Shown: positions 1 through 11,440 of the stretch, piece after piece | Layout: each line of letters opens with the position of its first letter | Numbering within the stretch: the stretch's first letter is position 1 | NCBI GenBank assembly: GCA_017979445.1 | Contig: JADQWC010000491.1 | Location: forward strand, 1-64,000 | Source of the DNA: Akebia trifoliata | Taxonomy: Eukaryota > Streptophyta > Magnoliopsida > Ranunculales > Lardizabalaceae | Length of the DNA stretch: 64,000 bases | Direction: 5' to 3' | Notes under the pieces: generated by a model | The model's input: only the letters and a program-made list of their open reading frames with translations | Told to the model about the DNA's origin: nothing | The model's database searches: none | Program-made: the position numbers and the translations under genes

Positions 1-933
1 TTTCGAAGACCTCGAAGTCGTCGTCTTTTCTCCCTTCTACGGCGGAGGACGGTTTGATCCTAAAATGGATGAAATCCGAGGTAAAAGTTTAGAAATCCCC
101 GTATATAAATACAGCAGATTTTTGATGATACGGGGTAAAAAAAAAGTGAAAAGAAAAAAGGTTGGGTGGGTTTTGTAGAGAACATGGCTATGGACGTTTT
201 TCCCTTCTACATCGGTCGTCGACGGCGAGCCCTTTGTCGTGAATCTGAGGTTGAAGATTGGTAAAAAATGAAAATATTTCATTTAAAAGTTGCGAGTTTG
301 GTTGGGGAAGACAATGAATATAAATTAAAAAAAATTTAAAAAAAATTATTTATATAAATTTTGGGACGAAATTAATATTGTACTTATTGTTTCTTTCAAC
401 AATAACTTAACCATCCGGACTCTAAAACTGATAAATGAATACTTTATTTTATCTAATTTTTTATTTCATATCTAATGGTGTGGCCAATTTCTACAAATTA
501 TGTTTCTAACCAAAATTTATATTTTTGGCCTGAGGTGGCCCTAAAATTGACATCGTTTTCATTTTTGATGATAAATTGACTTTCTGGTCTCCAAAAATGA
601 TAAATAAAGAATCCATGTTCAATAATTTTTCGTTATGAACCCAACGGTTTAATCGAATCTTAATAATTCTTGTTCTTACAAAAAATCATTATTTTAACCT
701 GGTCCGACTCGATAGTCAAGGATTTTGTAACTTTTCTATTCAGACTTGCACTTGAGCATGCTTATAGGCTAAAGTATATTTTTTAATTAATTTGAATCCA
801 ATGGTAAGATCAAATTTTATTTAAAATGATCAGAACAAGGTCCTACAGTTTTACCCTAAGTCCTAGTTTCATGATTTTCTTAAAATTTCATTATTTTTTT
901 TTAAGATACGAATCAAAAACTCAGGTTTTTACA
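1..933 (-). repeat. LTR-X fragment (copy Z), cut by window start
   Basis: This is the end portion of a long repeat also found at 955-3440, 3441-5298, 23960-26903 and 26940-30353. It aligns along its length with 4369-5298, in the same orientation (shared TATATAAATA near 102 and near 4470; the same run of short blocks down to GGTTTTTACA). It ends in ACA at 933, matching the ends of the copies at 5298 and 30353. Strand is given relative to the copy at 26940-30353; because both ends read TG...CA in either direction, the transcribed strand is unknown. The small open frames inside show no protein family. Confidence 0.7.
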
Positions 934-954
934 GAACCCAAATCAACCATTCCT

Positions 955-3440
955 CTATCCTAGGGTTTCGACCCATTCTCATCAACATTCCTTGTGATCA
1001 AGCCCGTGTTGATCGTCGACGAAGAAGAAAGGATCGTTGGCATTGTCGAGCTCCACATCCTCATCCCATTTGACCCTTATTTCCTTTTCTTTCTCTTGGT
1101 CTATCACAAAAGTTAGCAAGTAGGTTCGTTTAGACCCACTTGGAGTCTCATCGAAATCGATGGAGAGTCGTTGAACGAGGAAGGATACCTTCAAAGTGGG
1201 TTTCACAACCAACCCGACCGTTGGCACCAAAGTTCAACCACTTTCGAAACTTCGAGCCGTCGAACATTGACCGTTTGTGTTAGTTCATCACCATTGACAA
1301 CCATGAACCAAGTAGGGAACTCTCAACTCTTACTAGTAGTCATAGATTTCGAGAAAATTGCATTTAGGGATGTTTCGAAACTTAATTTGTGTTTTAAAAA
1401 TTATAGAATATTGTTGTAATTACTTCAAGCTCATGCTAGAACTAATGTATTTAATGTATTTTATCATGATTAAATATTGGATTTTGGGTAGGTTATTAGA
1501 ATCGAAAACGATTGAAAAATATGAAGAAACGATGAAAAAAATGAAAAAATTCACGAGTTTCAGTGTTCTGACAGTTCCATTGTGAATAGTCACGGTGCCA
1601 CCGTGAGCTGCCGTCAACTGCAAAAAGTGCCCAAATATTTTTTTGATATTTTTTCTGGATTACTCATGCTATTAACATGCAAAAACTACTACTTATGGGC
1701 CCCATAACTCTTTCAAATGAGTTGGAAAAAAATTAAACAAAATTTCGTCAAAACAGGAATGTTTCAAGAATTCATGTGACATCTTTAGTATTACTTTTAA
1801 TTAAGTAACAAAAATTACATGGCCCTTCTCATTTTTTTGAGGGCCTTCATTTATAAAAAACCCATTTTTAATTTCGACAACTTTAAAAAATCGAGTTTCC
1901 AACACTTAGCCAAATTTTCACCAGTTTTTGTCGTTTTGAGTGTTTGACTTCGCGAACTTATTGGGACCACGATTTAACAAAAATTTAATAATTTTTGATT
2001 GAATGATCAAAGTGAATTTAAAATTTTGAAAAAAATGGTTTGGTTTGAAAATATGAAGAGTGAAAATGTCGAAAGAATGGGAAATGAATGAATCGGTAAA
2101 ATATTAGAATCATACTTGAGGGGTGATGTCTACATTTTACGTTGTATGTTGTGTGTTGTGTGTTGGTTGGTGAAAGGATATCAAGGGATAATGAATGGTT
2201 ACATGTTTATTTAAGTTTCTATTGGTGTAGAGACTCCGAGTACTATTATTTATTTTAGGCCGGGAACCACAGTTGCATGGTAGGAAATTGGATATCCATT
2301 CTCAACCCTATATTGTTAATTTCTCTTTTGTTTTGAAATAAAAATGATATATATATATATACGTAGCTATTTTGTGAGCTGTTAAAGAGTCTTTGAATGC
2401 CTGAAGGGATAGTACATCACATCATCTAGAGTGGTGTACTATCCTAGGATGTATGGTATGGACCACCAAGCTCATACGTGATATGGGACGCGTATGAGAG
2501 TGGAGTCACAACTAGAATCTGGGTCCATTCCTCTCTATCTTTATCAGTGAACGTGTATTGAAAAGGTGGTCGTATATGAATGAAGTTATTTACTTTGAGA
2601 ATCACATGCACGTCTGATAGGCATAGACAAAGATGATTGATCAGTAATCACTAACAATCTAGTAGTAGTTGAACATTCTGACACATCGAAAAGAGACCTA
2701 TTGCTCACGGTCGCGTCAAACAGTCCGCTGGATAAATGGTCACCAATGTGGTAAGCGTAGCGACCGACCACAAAATCAGGAACTAAAATCCAGATTAATG
2801 TTTTAACATCATGTCCCAATTGGAAGTGATCCAGTCGTCAATCCCGACTCTCTAATTCCACTACTCCACCATTTTGTATTACGTATCTGTTGTTCTATTT
2901 GGAATTATAAACTAAAAAGCATACTTGTCATTTTAGTGTGATAAATCATATTTGTTTAAAAAATGAAAATGTATAGTAAGTACTAATAATTGATGCCATG
3001 TGAATCTTTAAAATTGTTTATTTGGTCAGCCCTGGCTATGCATACCAGTTAACCGTAGTTTTAATAGTAAGTTTTGCATGTATTGAAATTATTCAGTATG
3101 CTTATTCGTCCATGCTAAGTGAGATTATTAGTAGACGTCGTTTGTAGACCTACTGGGTAACCATTGTTACTCACCCTTTCCTTCAATTTTTTTTAGTTTC
3201 AGATCCTACAATCGGAGAGGCAACTTTAAAGCCAACGAGCGATGATCATCTGGTAGGTCATATTGATGACCGGAGTCCGTTGCCCGGTGAGCATTGGGAT
3301 TATTTTCCCTAGGAGTCTGTTCGTTCCCAAGGGGTGTATGTAGTCTTTTTGGATTGAGTGATAGGTCTATGTTAGTGGGAGATCAAATTTTTGTAATCCT
3401 GTACATTTTCACATTTTTGCGCAACTCTGATCTAATTATA
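955..3440 (+). repeat. LTR-X fragment (copy A), opposite orientation
   Basis: Reads as the reverse complement of most of 27190-29853. Shared landmarks are the TTTCGACCCATT block near 965, the ATGTCTACATTTTAC block near 2126, the CATGGTAGGAAATTGGAT block near 2275 and the CTCACCCTTTCCTTC block near 3171. About 500 bases are missing at the left end and about 200 at the right end compared with the full copy. It abuts copy B head-on at 3440. A perfect dyad (8-bp arms, 1-base centre) lies at 1590-1606. No coding sequence is supported. Confidence 0.65.
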
Positions 3441-5298
3441 AGCTTGGTGGTCCCTACCGTACATCTCAGGATAGTACACCACTCCGGATGATATGACGCA
3501 CTATCCCTTCAGGCATTCTCAGACTCTTTAACAGCTCACAAAATAACTACATATGTATATTATTATTATTTCTTTGAAAATGAATCAGATATTTTCTTTG
3601 AAAAATAAGAAATTAACAATACGAGATTGAGAATAGATATCTAGTTTCCTACCATGCAACTGTGGCTACCCGACCAAAAATAAACAACATAACGGAAAAG
3701 TAAACAGTGCCTCGCGCTAACAGAAAGCAAATAAACATGCAATTAGTAACATTATCCCTGGATAACCGTTCACCAACCTACATATAACATGACAATGTAA
3801 AATGCGGACATCATCCCTCAAGTGTGACTCTGACATTTTACTGTTTCATACCATTTTTCCCTTTTTTCAATTTTTAAAATTTTCCATCTCTCAAACAACG
3901 TATCCACTTTTTGATATTCATCAACTCAATATGAGTTCAATGAATATTAAAATATTTTTCCTACTATAAAATTCATTTTTTTATCAATAACATTGAAAAA
4001 GTACAAAATTTATATAAAAACAAGGTCTGAGCAGTGCACAGGACCCTACTGACAGAAATAACCTGTTGAAATATCCTACCCATGTATAATTTGTTATAAA
4101 ATACAATGAAACATATCAAATATGCAAATTCTAGCGTGAATTTGAAATAACCAATTGAATTCTATATTTTTGGAAACTCACCACAATTTTTAATAAAATC
4201 CTAAATGTAATTTCCACAATATACGATTACTAATAGAAACTGAGAGTTCTTTACAATCTCTGTGCGAAAGGATTGAAGTGCGTGCACGAAAATTGAGACG
4301 ATCAACACAAAAATTGAGATAGTTCAAACTTCGAGGGGGTTAATTTTTGTGTTTGACCTGGTGGTTTCAAAGATCTCAACGTTGTCGTTCTTTCTCCCTT
4401 CTGTGGTGAAGGACGGTTTGATCTCAAAAAAGATGAAATTCGAGGTCGAAGTTTCAAAACTCCCGTATATAAATACAGTTGATTTTTGACGATACGGAGT
4501 GAAAACGAAAGTGAAACGAAAAAATGTTTAGTGAATTTTGTAGAGAACGAGGCTGAGGACATTTCTTCCTTTTGCGTTGGTCGTCGACAGCGAGCAGTTC
4601 GCGATGAATCTGAGTTGGAACGTTGAGAGAAAAATGATTTTTTTTTTAAAAACCATTGGTTATTTTTTTGGATGGATTGGGGAACACGATGATAAAAAAT
4701 AAAAAAATTTATCTATATAAACTTTGGGACAAAATCAGTATTTTGCCTATTGTTCTGATCGACGATAATTTGACCATCCGGACTCCAAAACTGACAAATG
4801 AATACTCTATTTTATCTAATTTTTCATTCCAGATTTAATGCTGTGGTCAATTTCTACAAATTTTTTCTCTAAGAAAAATTTATATTTTTGGCCTGAGGTG
4901 ACCCCTAAAATTGACGTCATTTTCGTTTTTGATGATAATTTGACTTTCTATGCTCCAAAAATGATAAATAAATAGTCCATGTTCAATAATTTTTTGTTAA
5001 AAATCTAATGGTGTAATCGAATCTTAATAATTCTTTCTCTAGCAAAAAATCACTATTTTAGCCTAGTTCGACTCGATAATTGAGGATTTTGTAACTTTTA
5101 TGTTTGAACTCGCATTTGAGTGTGCTTACAGGCTAAAGTATGTTTTTCGATCATTTTGAATCAAATGGTGAGGTCAGATCCTATTACAAATGATCAGAAA
5201 CATCCTAAAATTTTACCCCTAAGTCCCACTTTCAAGATTTTCTTAAAATTCTACTATTTTTCTTTTTTGAGATACGAATTGAAAACTAGGGTTTTACA
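3441..5298 (-). repeat. LTR-X fragment (copy B)
   Basis: The first ~90 bases are the reverse complement of 2390-2478, so copies A and B form a long imperfect inverted repeat with a ~960-base centre. The second part (4369-5298) repeats 1-933 in direct orientation, and the copy ends in TTTTACA at 5298 like the other family members. The next sequence is the CCCH gene fragment, so this LTR appears to have inserted just upstream of it. No TSD can be checked because the left end is lost. Confidence 0.65.
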
Positions 5299-5360
5299 TC
5301 TGGAGTCTCAATATTTCTGATCTAAGAAGTTTTTTATTTTACTTAGTTTTTCAATCAAAA

Positions 5361-5690
5361 ATGGAGGAAGAAACCCAAAAATGAAACACCAACTACGTGT
5401 ATTTCTTGGCATCTCCCTTCACATGCAAGAAGGGGTTTGAATGTGAGTATCGACATAGCGAAAGTGCGAGGCTCAACCCGAGGGATTACTGGTTTTGGTT
5501 GGCTAAGAATTGTTTGAAGCCAACTTGCGTTTTTCATCCACCATTAGATTAGGCCACTAAAAATTAAATTGGAGCCCACTTCTTTGTCGCATTAGACATT
5601 TGTACCACCCGTGAACATGACCACAGTCCATTGTTATTTTACTTCAATAGCTTTTGCAACGAAGGAAAAACTTCAAGTGTTGTGAGTGTT
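5361..5690 (+). pseudogene. CCCH zinc-finger protein fragment (host gene copy, broken)
   Basis: From the ATG at 5361 the frame reads MEEETQK, a TGA at 5382, then a stretch with FLASPFTCKKGFECEYRH and ARLNPRDYWFWL, ending PPLD before TAG at 5550. This is the tandem CCCH zinc-finger start I know from plant C3H-type nuclear/RNA-binding proteins. Finger 1 keeps C, C and H (residues 22, 28, 32), but the first cysteine is tyrosine (residue 12). Finger 2 also has tyrosine for its first cysteine (residue 43) and has lost one residue before its histidine. The same frame continues past 5552 and near 5631-5680 reads FYFNSFCNEGK, like a third finger with its first cysteine changed. No intron is visible. 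The fragment sits upstream of the conserved internal region of an Ogre-like element, in the same sense. It cannot make a working protein. Naming the family is fairly safe; naming a specific gene is not. Confidence 0.72.
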
Positions 5691-5950
5691 GTGTGCTGGG
5701 TGTGCTTGCAGCAACCTAATGAAACAAAAAAGAAGTGTTGTGTGTACTGCCTGAGAGCATGTTGGGTGGGTTGGCAGCAACAAATAAGTTGTGCAGCAGC
5801 TTATTAAAAAAAGAAAAAATGTTAGTTGTAGATGTGTGAGTTTGTGGATGATGGTAGCAACTCAATAAAGAAAAAAAAAAGTGGAGTGTTTTGTGCATGA
5901 AAAAAAAAAAGGAGTTCTTTTTGTTTTTAAAATCAATTTGTTTAAAATAA
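5691..5950 (+). other. Unclassified leader sequence after the CCCH fragment
   Basis: GT-rich and A-rich sequence with several GTTGTGTG and GGTTGCAGCAAC-like short repeats and A-runs near 5805, 5870 and 5900. It may be 3' untranslated sequence of the captured gene or element leader. No protein or RNA family seen. Confidence 0.4.
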
Positions 5951-7355
5951 AGGTCTTTTTGTATTGCATGCTAAAAAAAGAAACATCACTCCCTATCTCC
6001 ACCACTATCGTGCTATCCTCAAATCAATATTTTGTGAAATTTCAAATTATTTTGGGTCACCCAAAGAGATCTTTGATTGGATCATAAATAAAAAAAATAA
6101 AAAAAGATCGGATTTCGAAAATCAACCATAGGGGTGAATTTTTAGGTGATTCAACTCAGTTGAACTCATCTTACATCACATAAGGAACTAGTTGTGTGCT
6201 ATTTAATTTAATTCTCTTTGTGTGATTTTACTATAATGTGTTGCTATGATACCCAATTTTGAACGTAATGAGTCAAGTCAATTCATTTAAATTTATTAGT
6301 TTCATGCAATTTATTGCTTATTCTTATACATTCCCTTGATATGTTACGATGATATTCCATGTGATATTTTTTTTCCATGTTATATGGGGATTGAATGCTA
6401 TGAGACGAGTTAACTCAATGAATCCACATTTGAATAGGGTGTATGGTTTCCTTTTGATACCCGATTGATATGATCCCTTGGATGTCTCGATTGCTTGAGC
6501 CATTAAGTCTAACATGTTGATTGCTTGATTCTAATTAATTGATTGATTTTTATTCGATTGATTAATTTTAATTTCTTCTAAATTGCATGCTATGATTTTG
6601 ATCTTGTTAATCTTCCAATGTTTGTATTCACTATGTTTGTGGCTCATTGATGATTTGATCTGGCCCACGGACCCATTTGTTTGAAAAAGGCCCCGGGCAC
6701 ACCCCACCTTGTTTTGCACACACCTCTAGCACATTTATTACTTTGCATGCTTGCATGTCCCTTATAGCCAATGTGGCACTAGTGTGTGGTTCGGTCTCCT
6801 CAGAGATGCGACATCATTCATGAAAATCACAACTCCAATCACGTACTTTAGGGTATATAAAACTAGGGCATCAGTACTATTTGATCAGGTGACTCTGAAA
6901 GGTATATCGATGCACCCAGGCTGGAGCGACCTAAGCCTTGGACTTATTGTAAATAGCACAGTCACATGTCCCAATTGCCAACATAGTACTAGTACATGGT
7001 CGGTCCCCTCATGGGATGCTAAACCATTTATGAAAGCTACAACCCTAAACTCGTACATATACGATATATCAAAGATAATCAAAGTTCACCAATTGCATTT
7101 CTTGGTCAAAATCAGTGCCTAAGCAAGATCTTACCCCGCTGTATCCTACTGTATGAGGGGGATAGACTACGTCTATTCTAGATGGGAGGTATTTAAAAGG
7201 GTCCTTGCTCAGCATTGTGCGCCACCTCTCAATTGGGGATTAAACTCGTTACTTTTGACTTTAGAAAAGTGAGTTGGGGGTCTTAGATTATCACCTATAC
7301 GGTATATCAAACCAAGTATCGAGAGGTATATAGGTGCACTTGGGCAAGGGTGGTC
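5951..7355 (+). mobile_element. Ogre-like element remnant: leader and conserved block
   Basis: Aligns with 59040-60400 of the third Ogre-like element and with the leader of the element starting at 7356. Shared landmarks are a GTGCTATCCTC block at 6010, GGTCACCCAAAGAGATCTTTGATTGGA-like sequence around 6053, GTGAATTTTTAGGTGA at 6135, and the conserved block from 6661. Its own LTR and PBS are missing on the left (LTR-X copy B is there instead), and on the right it is cut at 7355 by a new 5' LTR. It is thus an older copy into which a related element inserted. A 123-codon open frame at 6751-7122 is not conserved in the other copies, so I do not call it a gene. Confidence 0.7.
6661..7355 (+). other. 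Conserved non-coding block of the Ogre-like family (copy 1, partial)
   Basis: Begins TGGCCCACGGACCCATTTG. It contains two related halves whose ACTAGT cores lie at 6778 and 6988 (210 bases apart). Same arrangement as at 10016, 59705 and, on the - strand, 45058-45850. Reading frames are not conserved between copies, so the constraint looks like DNA or RNA structure rather than protein. Confidence 0.7.
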
Positions 7356-8139
7356 TGTAGACACCCCATTTTTGCATCCGCCTGATTAATCAAGTCGTCA
7401 ACCCGATCGCAAAGGTTCCTAATGATGGATGTCTATTCCAATGCTTTATTTTGTTACCAGATATGTTTCAGAAATCCGGATGAGGTATCTCGAACTGACA
7501 AAACTTAGAAACCACGCTACGCTAGGAAAATATGACCCCAGAAACATAGAAATCATCATCTTGCAAACCAAAAAGAAGCTTCACGATAAAAATCACTAAA
7601 AATGATTAAATTACCAAAATACCCCTAACATCAAAACAGCCCTAGAGCCTGCATTACGCTTAGGAAAACCCACTCAAACACATAAAACAACAAATCGAAA
7701 CCAAGTAAACCACTTCGCCAATTTTCACAAAATTTGATAAAATTACTAAAATACCCCTCATAAAGTTCACGACCATTTCATACAAAACAAACTTCATAAA
7801 TGACAAAAACCAACATTCCCATTGAAATCCTTTCGAAAAACTGATTCCAAAACATCCTGGAACATTGAAAAATGACTTAAAACGTAAAAAATCCTCTCCG
7901 AGGGTAAAATGGTAATTTAACAATTTTAGTAATTAAAAATTTTGAAATTAATAAATAAATCATTAAATAATGTAAATTGAAACATTAATAAAATTAATTA
8001 TAAAATTTAAACCAAAAAATTGATCAATCAGACTTTTAAGAAAAATTGTTGATGGTTCGCAAGATATTTCTTTAAGGAACCCTCCATTTGGGGGTCCAAA
8101 GAATCAAAGATATAATAGAGGGGGGTTCTCCAAAAATTT

Positions 8140-8460
8140 AAAGTCAACCAAGCAAGACTAAAGTCAAGATACTAAAGTCAATCAAATAAGACCAAAGTCA
8201 AAATTAAAGTCAATTAAGTAAGACTAGAGTCAAGTATTAAAGTCAATCTCATAAGACTAAAGTCAAAACCCTAAATCAAAACCCTAATCTAATCAAGTCA
8301 ATCTCATAAGACCAAGGTCAAAACCCTAAATCAAAACCCTAATCTAAACTAATCAAATCAATCTCATAAGACTAAAGTCAAAACCCTAAATTAAAACCCT
8401 AAAGACTAAGTCAAAACCCTAATTGAAACCCTAAAAGAAACCCTAATCAAACCCCAATGC
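8140..8460 (+). repeat. AAAGTCAA and AAACCCTAA (telo-box) repeats in LTR U3
   Basis: The first half has a roughly 25-30-bp degenerate repeat containing AAGACTAAAGTCAA. The second half has about ten AAACCCTAA/AAACCCTAAA motifs. Telo-box motifs are known from plant promoters and match plant telomere sequence. Here they sit directly upstream of the LTR TATA box, so a promoter role is a reasonable inference. The same block is at 56455-56650, but the - strand LTR copies have a different AT-rich repeat instead. Confidence 0.65.
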
Positions 8461-8472
8461 TTCTAAAAACTT

Positions 8473-8480
8473 TATAAATA
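8473..8480 (+). promoter_or_regulatory. Putative LTR TATA box (TATAAATA)
   Basis: TATAAATA followed by AGGAGCCTCCACACCCTA, kept at the equivalent place in the LTR at 55564 (56666-56673). About 600 bases before the LTR end, as expected for the U3/R boundary of a long LTR. Confidence 0.6.
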
Positions 8481-9078
8481 GGAGCCTCCACACCCTATTT
8501 TCGGATCAAAGAAAAAACCCTAGGAAAAGTAGGTGAAGAAGCCTCCACAACCTTTCCAAAACCCTAATTTTGGAGCCCCAACTCCTTCCGTAACACCCCT
8601 GCTCTGATTTTAGCCTAAAAAACACCCAAAAACATCCCAAAAATATCTCAAAAATCCACAACAAATTCAAAGCACCCAGATCCAAGAAGGAGATATCTTA
8701 CCTTGGAGATCAGAAATCAGATCCGGAGATAAGAACGAAGTAAGAAATACGGTACAAGGAGTCGTTTTCACCAGATCTGAGGGATTAGCACTTTTGCAGA
8801 TCGAAGGTAAGAATTTCATTATTTTTTAATCTAGGTTTATCATTAGCGATGTAGATTTATTTGGGATAAGTAGAAACCGACAATGGCCGGGCGAGGTTGG
8901 TGCCTAACACCTTCAAACCCCGTAACATGATCCCCGGATTCAGATTTTCTGCAGTAGAGTAGTTTTTATCCATTTTAGAGTCAGTTTGGTTCCTAGACCA
9001 CAATAACTAGGTGGCGACTCCCAAACCTCAAGGGTCAAAAGCGGATCCGCGCACTCCGCGGATCGAGGGCGCTTTTAG

Positions 9079-9096
9079 TGGCGACTCCACTGGGGA
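9079..9096 (+). other. Primer-binding site, tRNA-Arg type
   Basis: TGGCGACTCCACTGGGGA lies one base after the LTR. The same 18 bases follow the LTR at 57276-57293 and are present in reverse complement at 48030-48047. From memory, Ogre elements use a tRNA-Arg primer with such a site. Alignment to plant tRNA 3' ends would confirm it. Confidence 0.8.
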
Positions 9097-9332
9097 CTAT
9101 TGAGAATCAAACTTGAAAAACCCCAAGTATGGGAGCATTGCCAAGATGACCCAGTTTTTTTTATTATTTAGTTGGATTTATTTTATTTATGTTTTCTGTT
9201 TATTTATTTTTTATCTTGATTGTAGATGATTTTGGGTATTGCATTTTTTTTCTCCAATTAAGGATCACTTTTTGATGACCCTTAAATAATGAAAGATTCA
9301 AATTGACCTATGAAAATGATGGAATGATGAAG

Positions 9333-9690
9333 GTTGGACAGAAATATTAAAATATTTTTAGAGAATATTCTAGTGAGAATTAAGTCTGGGAGCCTCTTAA
9401 TAAAACATAGATATCGTCGACTAGATTAATTTAGAATCTGAGTTCACTCAATTTCGTTATCGGAAGCCTTAGATATCATCGATGCAAGTTCAATCTGTAA
9501 ATCTAGAATTATTTCTGAATGAAAGTTGGGACAGCAACGTTAAAAAATTTTTACAGAACATTCTAGTGAGAATTAAGTCTGGGAACCTCTTTATAAAACG
9601 TAGATCTCATCGAGTAGATTAATTTAGAACTTGAGTTCACTCAATTTCGTTATCGGGAGCCTTAGATATCATCGATGCAAGTTCAGATTG
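9333..9690 (+). repeat. 192-bp tandem duplication in the element leader
   Basis: Two copies (9333-9524, 9525-9690) sharing GTTGG-GACAG, TCTAGTGAGAATTAAGTCTG, ACTCAATTTCGTTATCGG and TTAGATATCATCGATGCAAG. It occupies the leader position that holds host-gene fragments in other family members. No protein similarity seen. Confidence 0.75.
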
Positions 9691-10015
9691 TATTTTCCTA
9701 ATTCACAGAAAATCTGAATTTATCTAATGTTGGCACAATTAATGTTCTTGAGAGTGAGCTCATGTCAACCATTGTCATTCTATCATCAATGTAACACCTA
9801 TTGGAATCTTGATTTATTTTGGATCACCCAAAAGTGATCATTGATTAGACCTTAAAAATTATAAAAATTATGCCTATTGCAATGTTTGTTTGATCAATTA
9901 TTATATGCCATGCTCATTAATTGATTTGCCATGATCTTGAAGATATATTTGTGATGGGTTTTGGATTATTTTCTTGATCAATATTCATTTGATATCCATA
10001 TGTGATGACATAATC

Positions 10016-10740
10016 TGGCCCATGGGCCCACGTGTTTGAAAAAGGTCCCGGGCACACCCCACCCTATTTTGTACACACCACAAGCACGTTTACTGTTTTA
10101 CCCACTTACACGTCCCATATAGCCAACGTGGCACTAGTGCGTGGCCCGGTTTCTTCGGAAATGCGACGTCATTCATGAAAACCACAACTCCAGTCACGTA
10201 CCTTAGGGTATATCAAACTGGGGGCATCAATACCGTCTAATCAGGTGATTCTGAAAGGTATATTGATGCACCCAGGCTGGAGCGACCTGAGCCTTTGACC
10301 TATTGTGAGCCACACAGTCACATGTCCCGATTGCCAACGTAGTACTAGTACGTGGTCGGTCCCCTCGTGGAATGCCAAACCATTTATGAAAGCTACAACC
10401 CTTGACTCGTACCCGTAGGTATAAAAGATAATCTAAGTGTATCAATTGCACTTCTTGGTCAAAATCGGTGCCTAAGCAGATCTTGCCCCGCTGTACCCTA
10501 CTGTACGAGGGGGATAGACTACGTCTATTCTAGATGAGAGGTATTTAAGTGGGCCCTTGCTCAGCATTGTGCGCCACCTCTCAACTGGAGATCAAACTGG
10601 CTGTTTTTGACTTCAGAGAAGTGAATTGAGGTTTTAGATTATCACCTATAAGGTATATCAAACCAAGTCACCACGTATCGAAAGGTATATAGGTGTGCTT
10701 GGGCAAGGGTGGCTAGATAAAAATGCATCGCACGTAGTAA
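10016..10740 (+). other. Conserved non-coding block (copy 2, complete)
   Basis: GC-richer than its surroundings. It starts GGCCCATGGGCCCACGTG and includes two related halves with ACTAGT cores at 10133 and 10344 (211 bases apart). Each half reads CCAACGT-G-ACTAGT-CGTGG...ATG...CATTYATGAAA...CAAC. A CCCGCTGTACCCTACTGTAC segment follows. Strongly kept in all family copies without a shared reading frame. Confidence 0.8.
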
Positions 10741-10984
10741 GCTTAGAGTCTAGAAACCTTCCCAATAGGTCACAACTCGAACTTATCGTGGGTGTTCCCG
10801 GGTTGTTTATTGAATGGAGTCCGTTGATTGATGAATGTATGTGAGTGATGTGAATGGTGAGATCAGAGTGTATGATTGTCCTTAAGGATCAAAAATATTG
10901 TTTTTGAAAATCAAAATGGGTGCACCGACCCAATAAAGAATCCATTCTTTTACAATAATGACCCAGTCCATCCCGATCCAACAG

Positions 10985-11440
10985 TTCTGATGGACCGGGC
11001 CATTTAAATCGAAATAGAAATCAAATTTTCAAAGAAGAAAAATAGTTTACAAAGGCAAAATATTTCCCAGAAAAGAAAATATTTTCCAAAAGAACTGTTT
11101 TCTAGAAAAAGTGTTATTCTCTAGAAAAAATATTTTCTAAGAAAAAACGTTTTCCAAAAAATATTTTTCATAAGAACAAGATTTTCCAAGAGAAAATGAT
11201 TTTCAAATAAAAAACTATTTTTCAGAGAAAAATATTTTTCAGAAGAAAATATTTTCCAAAAGAAAAGAAAATGATTTACAAAAGATCTATGTTTGCATGA
11301 AATTTTTTTGAAATATGTTTTTTACCAAAAATCTATTTTTTGCATGGACTTTATAAAATTATCAAAATATGTTTTTCTAAAAAGAAAATGATTGCAAAAA
11401 ATAATCAGTATTGTGAAAATTGTTATTCAATAAAAACATT
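10985..11440 (+). repeat. A-rich degenerate TTTTCCAAAAGAAAA repeat block
   Basis: A run of imperfect ~20-bp units built on ATTTTCCAGAAGAAAAT, each partly self-complementary. Equivalent blocks are at 14890-15140, 44520-44860 (- strand) and 60715-61090. Non-coding. Confidence 0.7.

Larger units (their letters stand above)
7356..9077 (+). repeat. 5' LTR (Ogre-like, telo-box subfamily)
   Basis: Starts TGTAGACACCCCATTTTTGC and ends GAGGGCGCTTTTA (the final CA is changed to TA), followed by a PBS. Closely matches 55564-57274 and is the reverse complement of the family at 16383, 21367, 38582 and 48049. The central part has AAGACTAAAGTCAA-type repeats and many AAACCCTAA motifs, then a TATA box at 8473. 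Interrupted-palindrome terminal motifs TGTAGACA and TTTCA are shared by all copies. Confidence 0.9.

Noticed and set aside
1..5298. Host gene exons in the small open frames of LTR-X
   Set aside because: Frames are not kept between the family copies and show no domain.
6751..7122. 123-codon open frame as a gene
   Set aside because: The three other copies of this conserved block have many stops in the corresponding frame.
8280..8460. Interstitial telomere
   Set aside because: AAACCCTAA motifs are spaced irregularly, and an equivalent block is in another LTR copy at 56455-56650, so it is part of the LTR.
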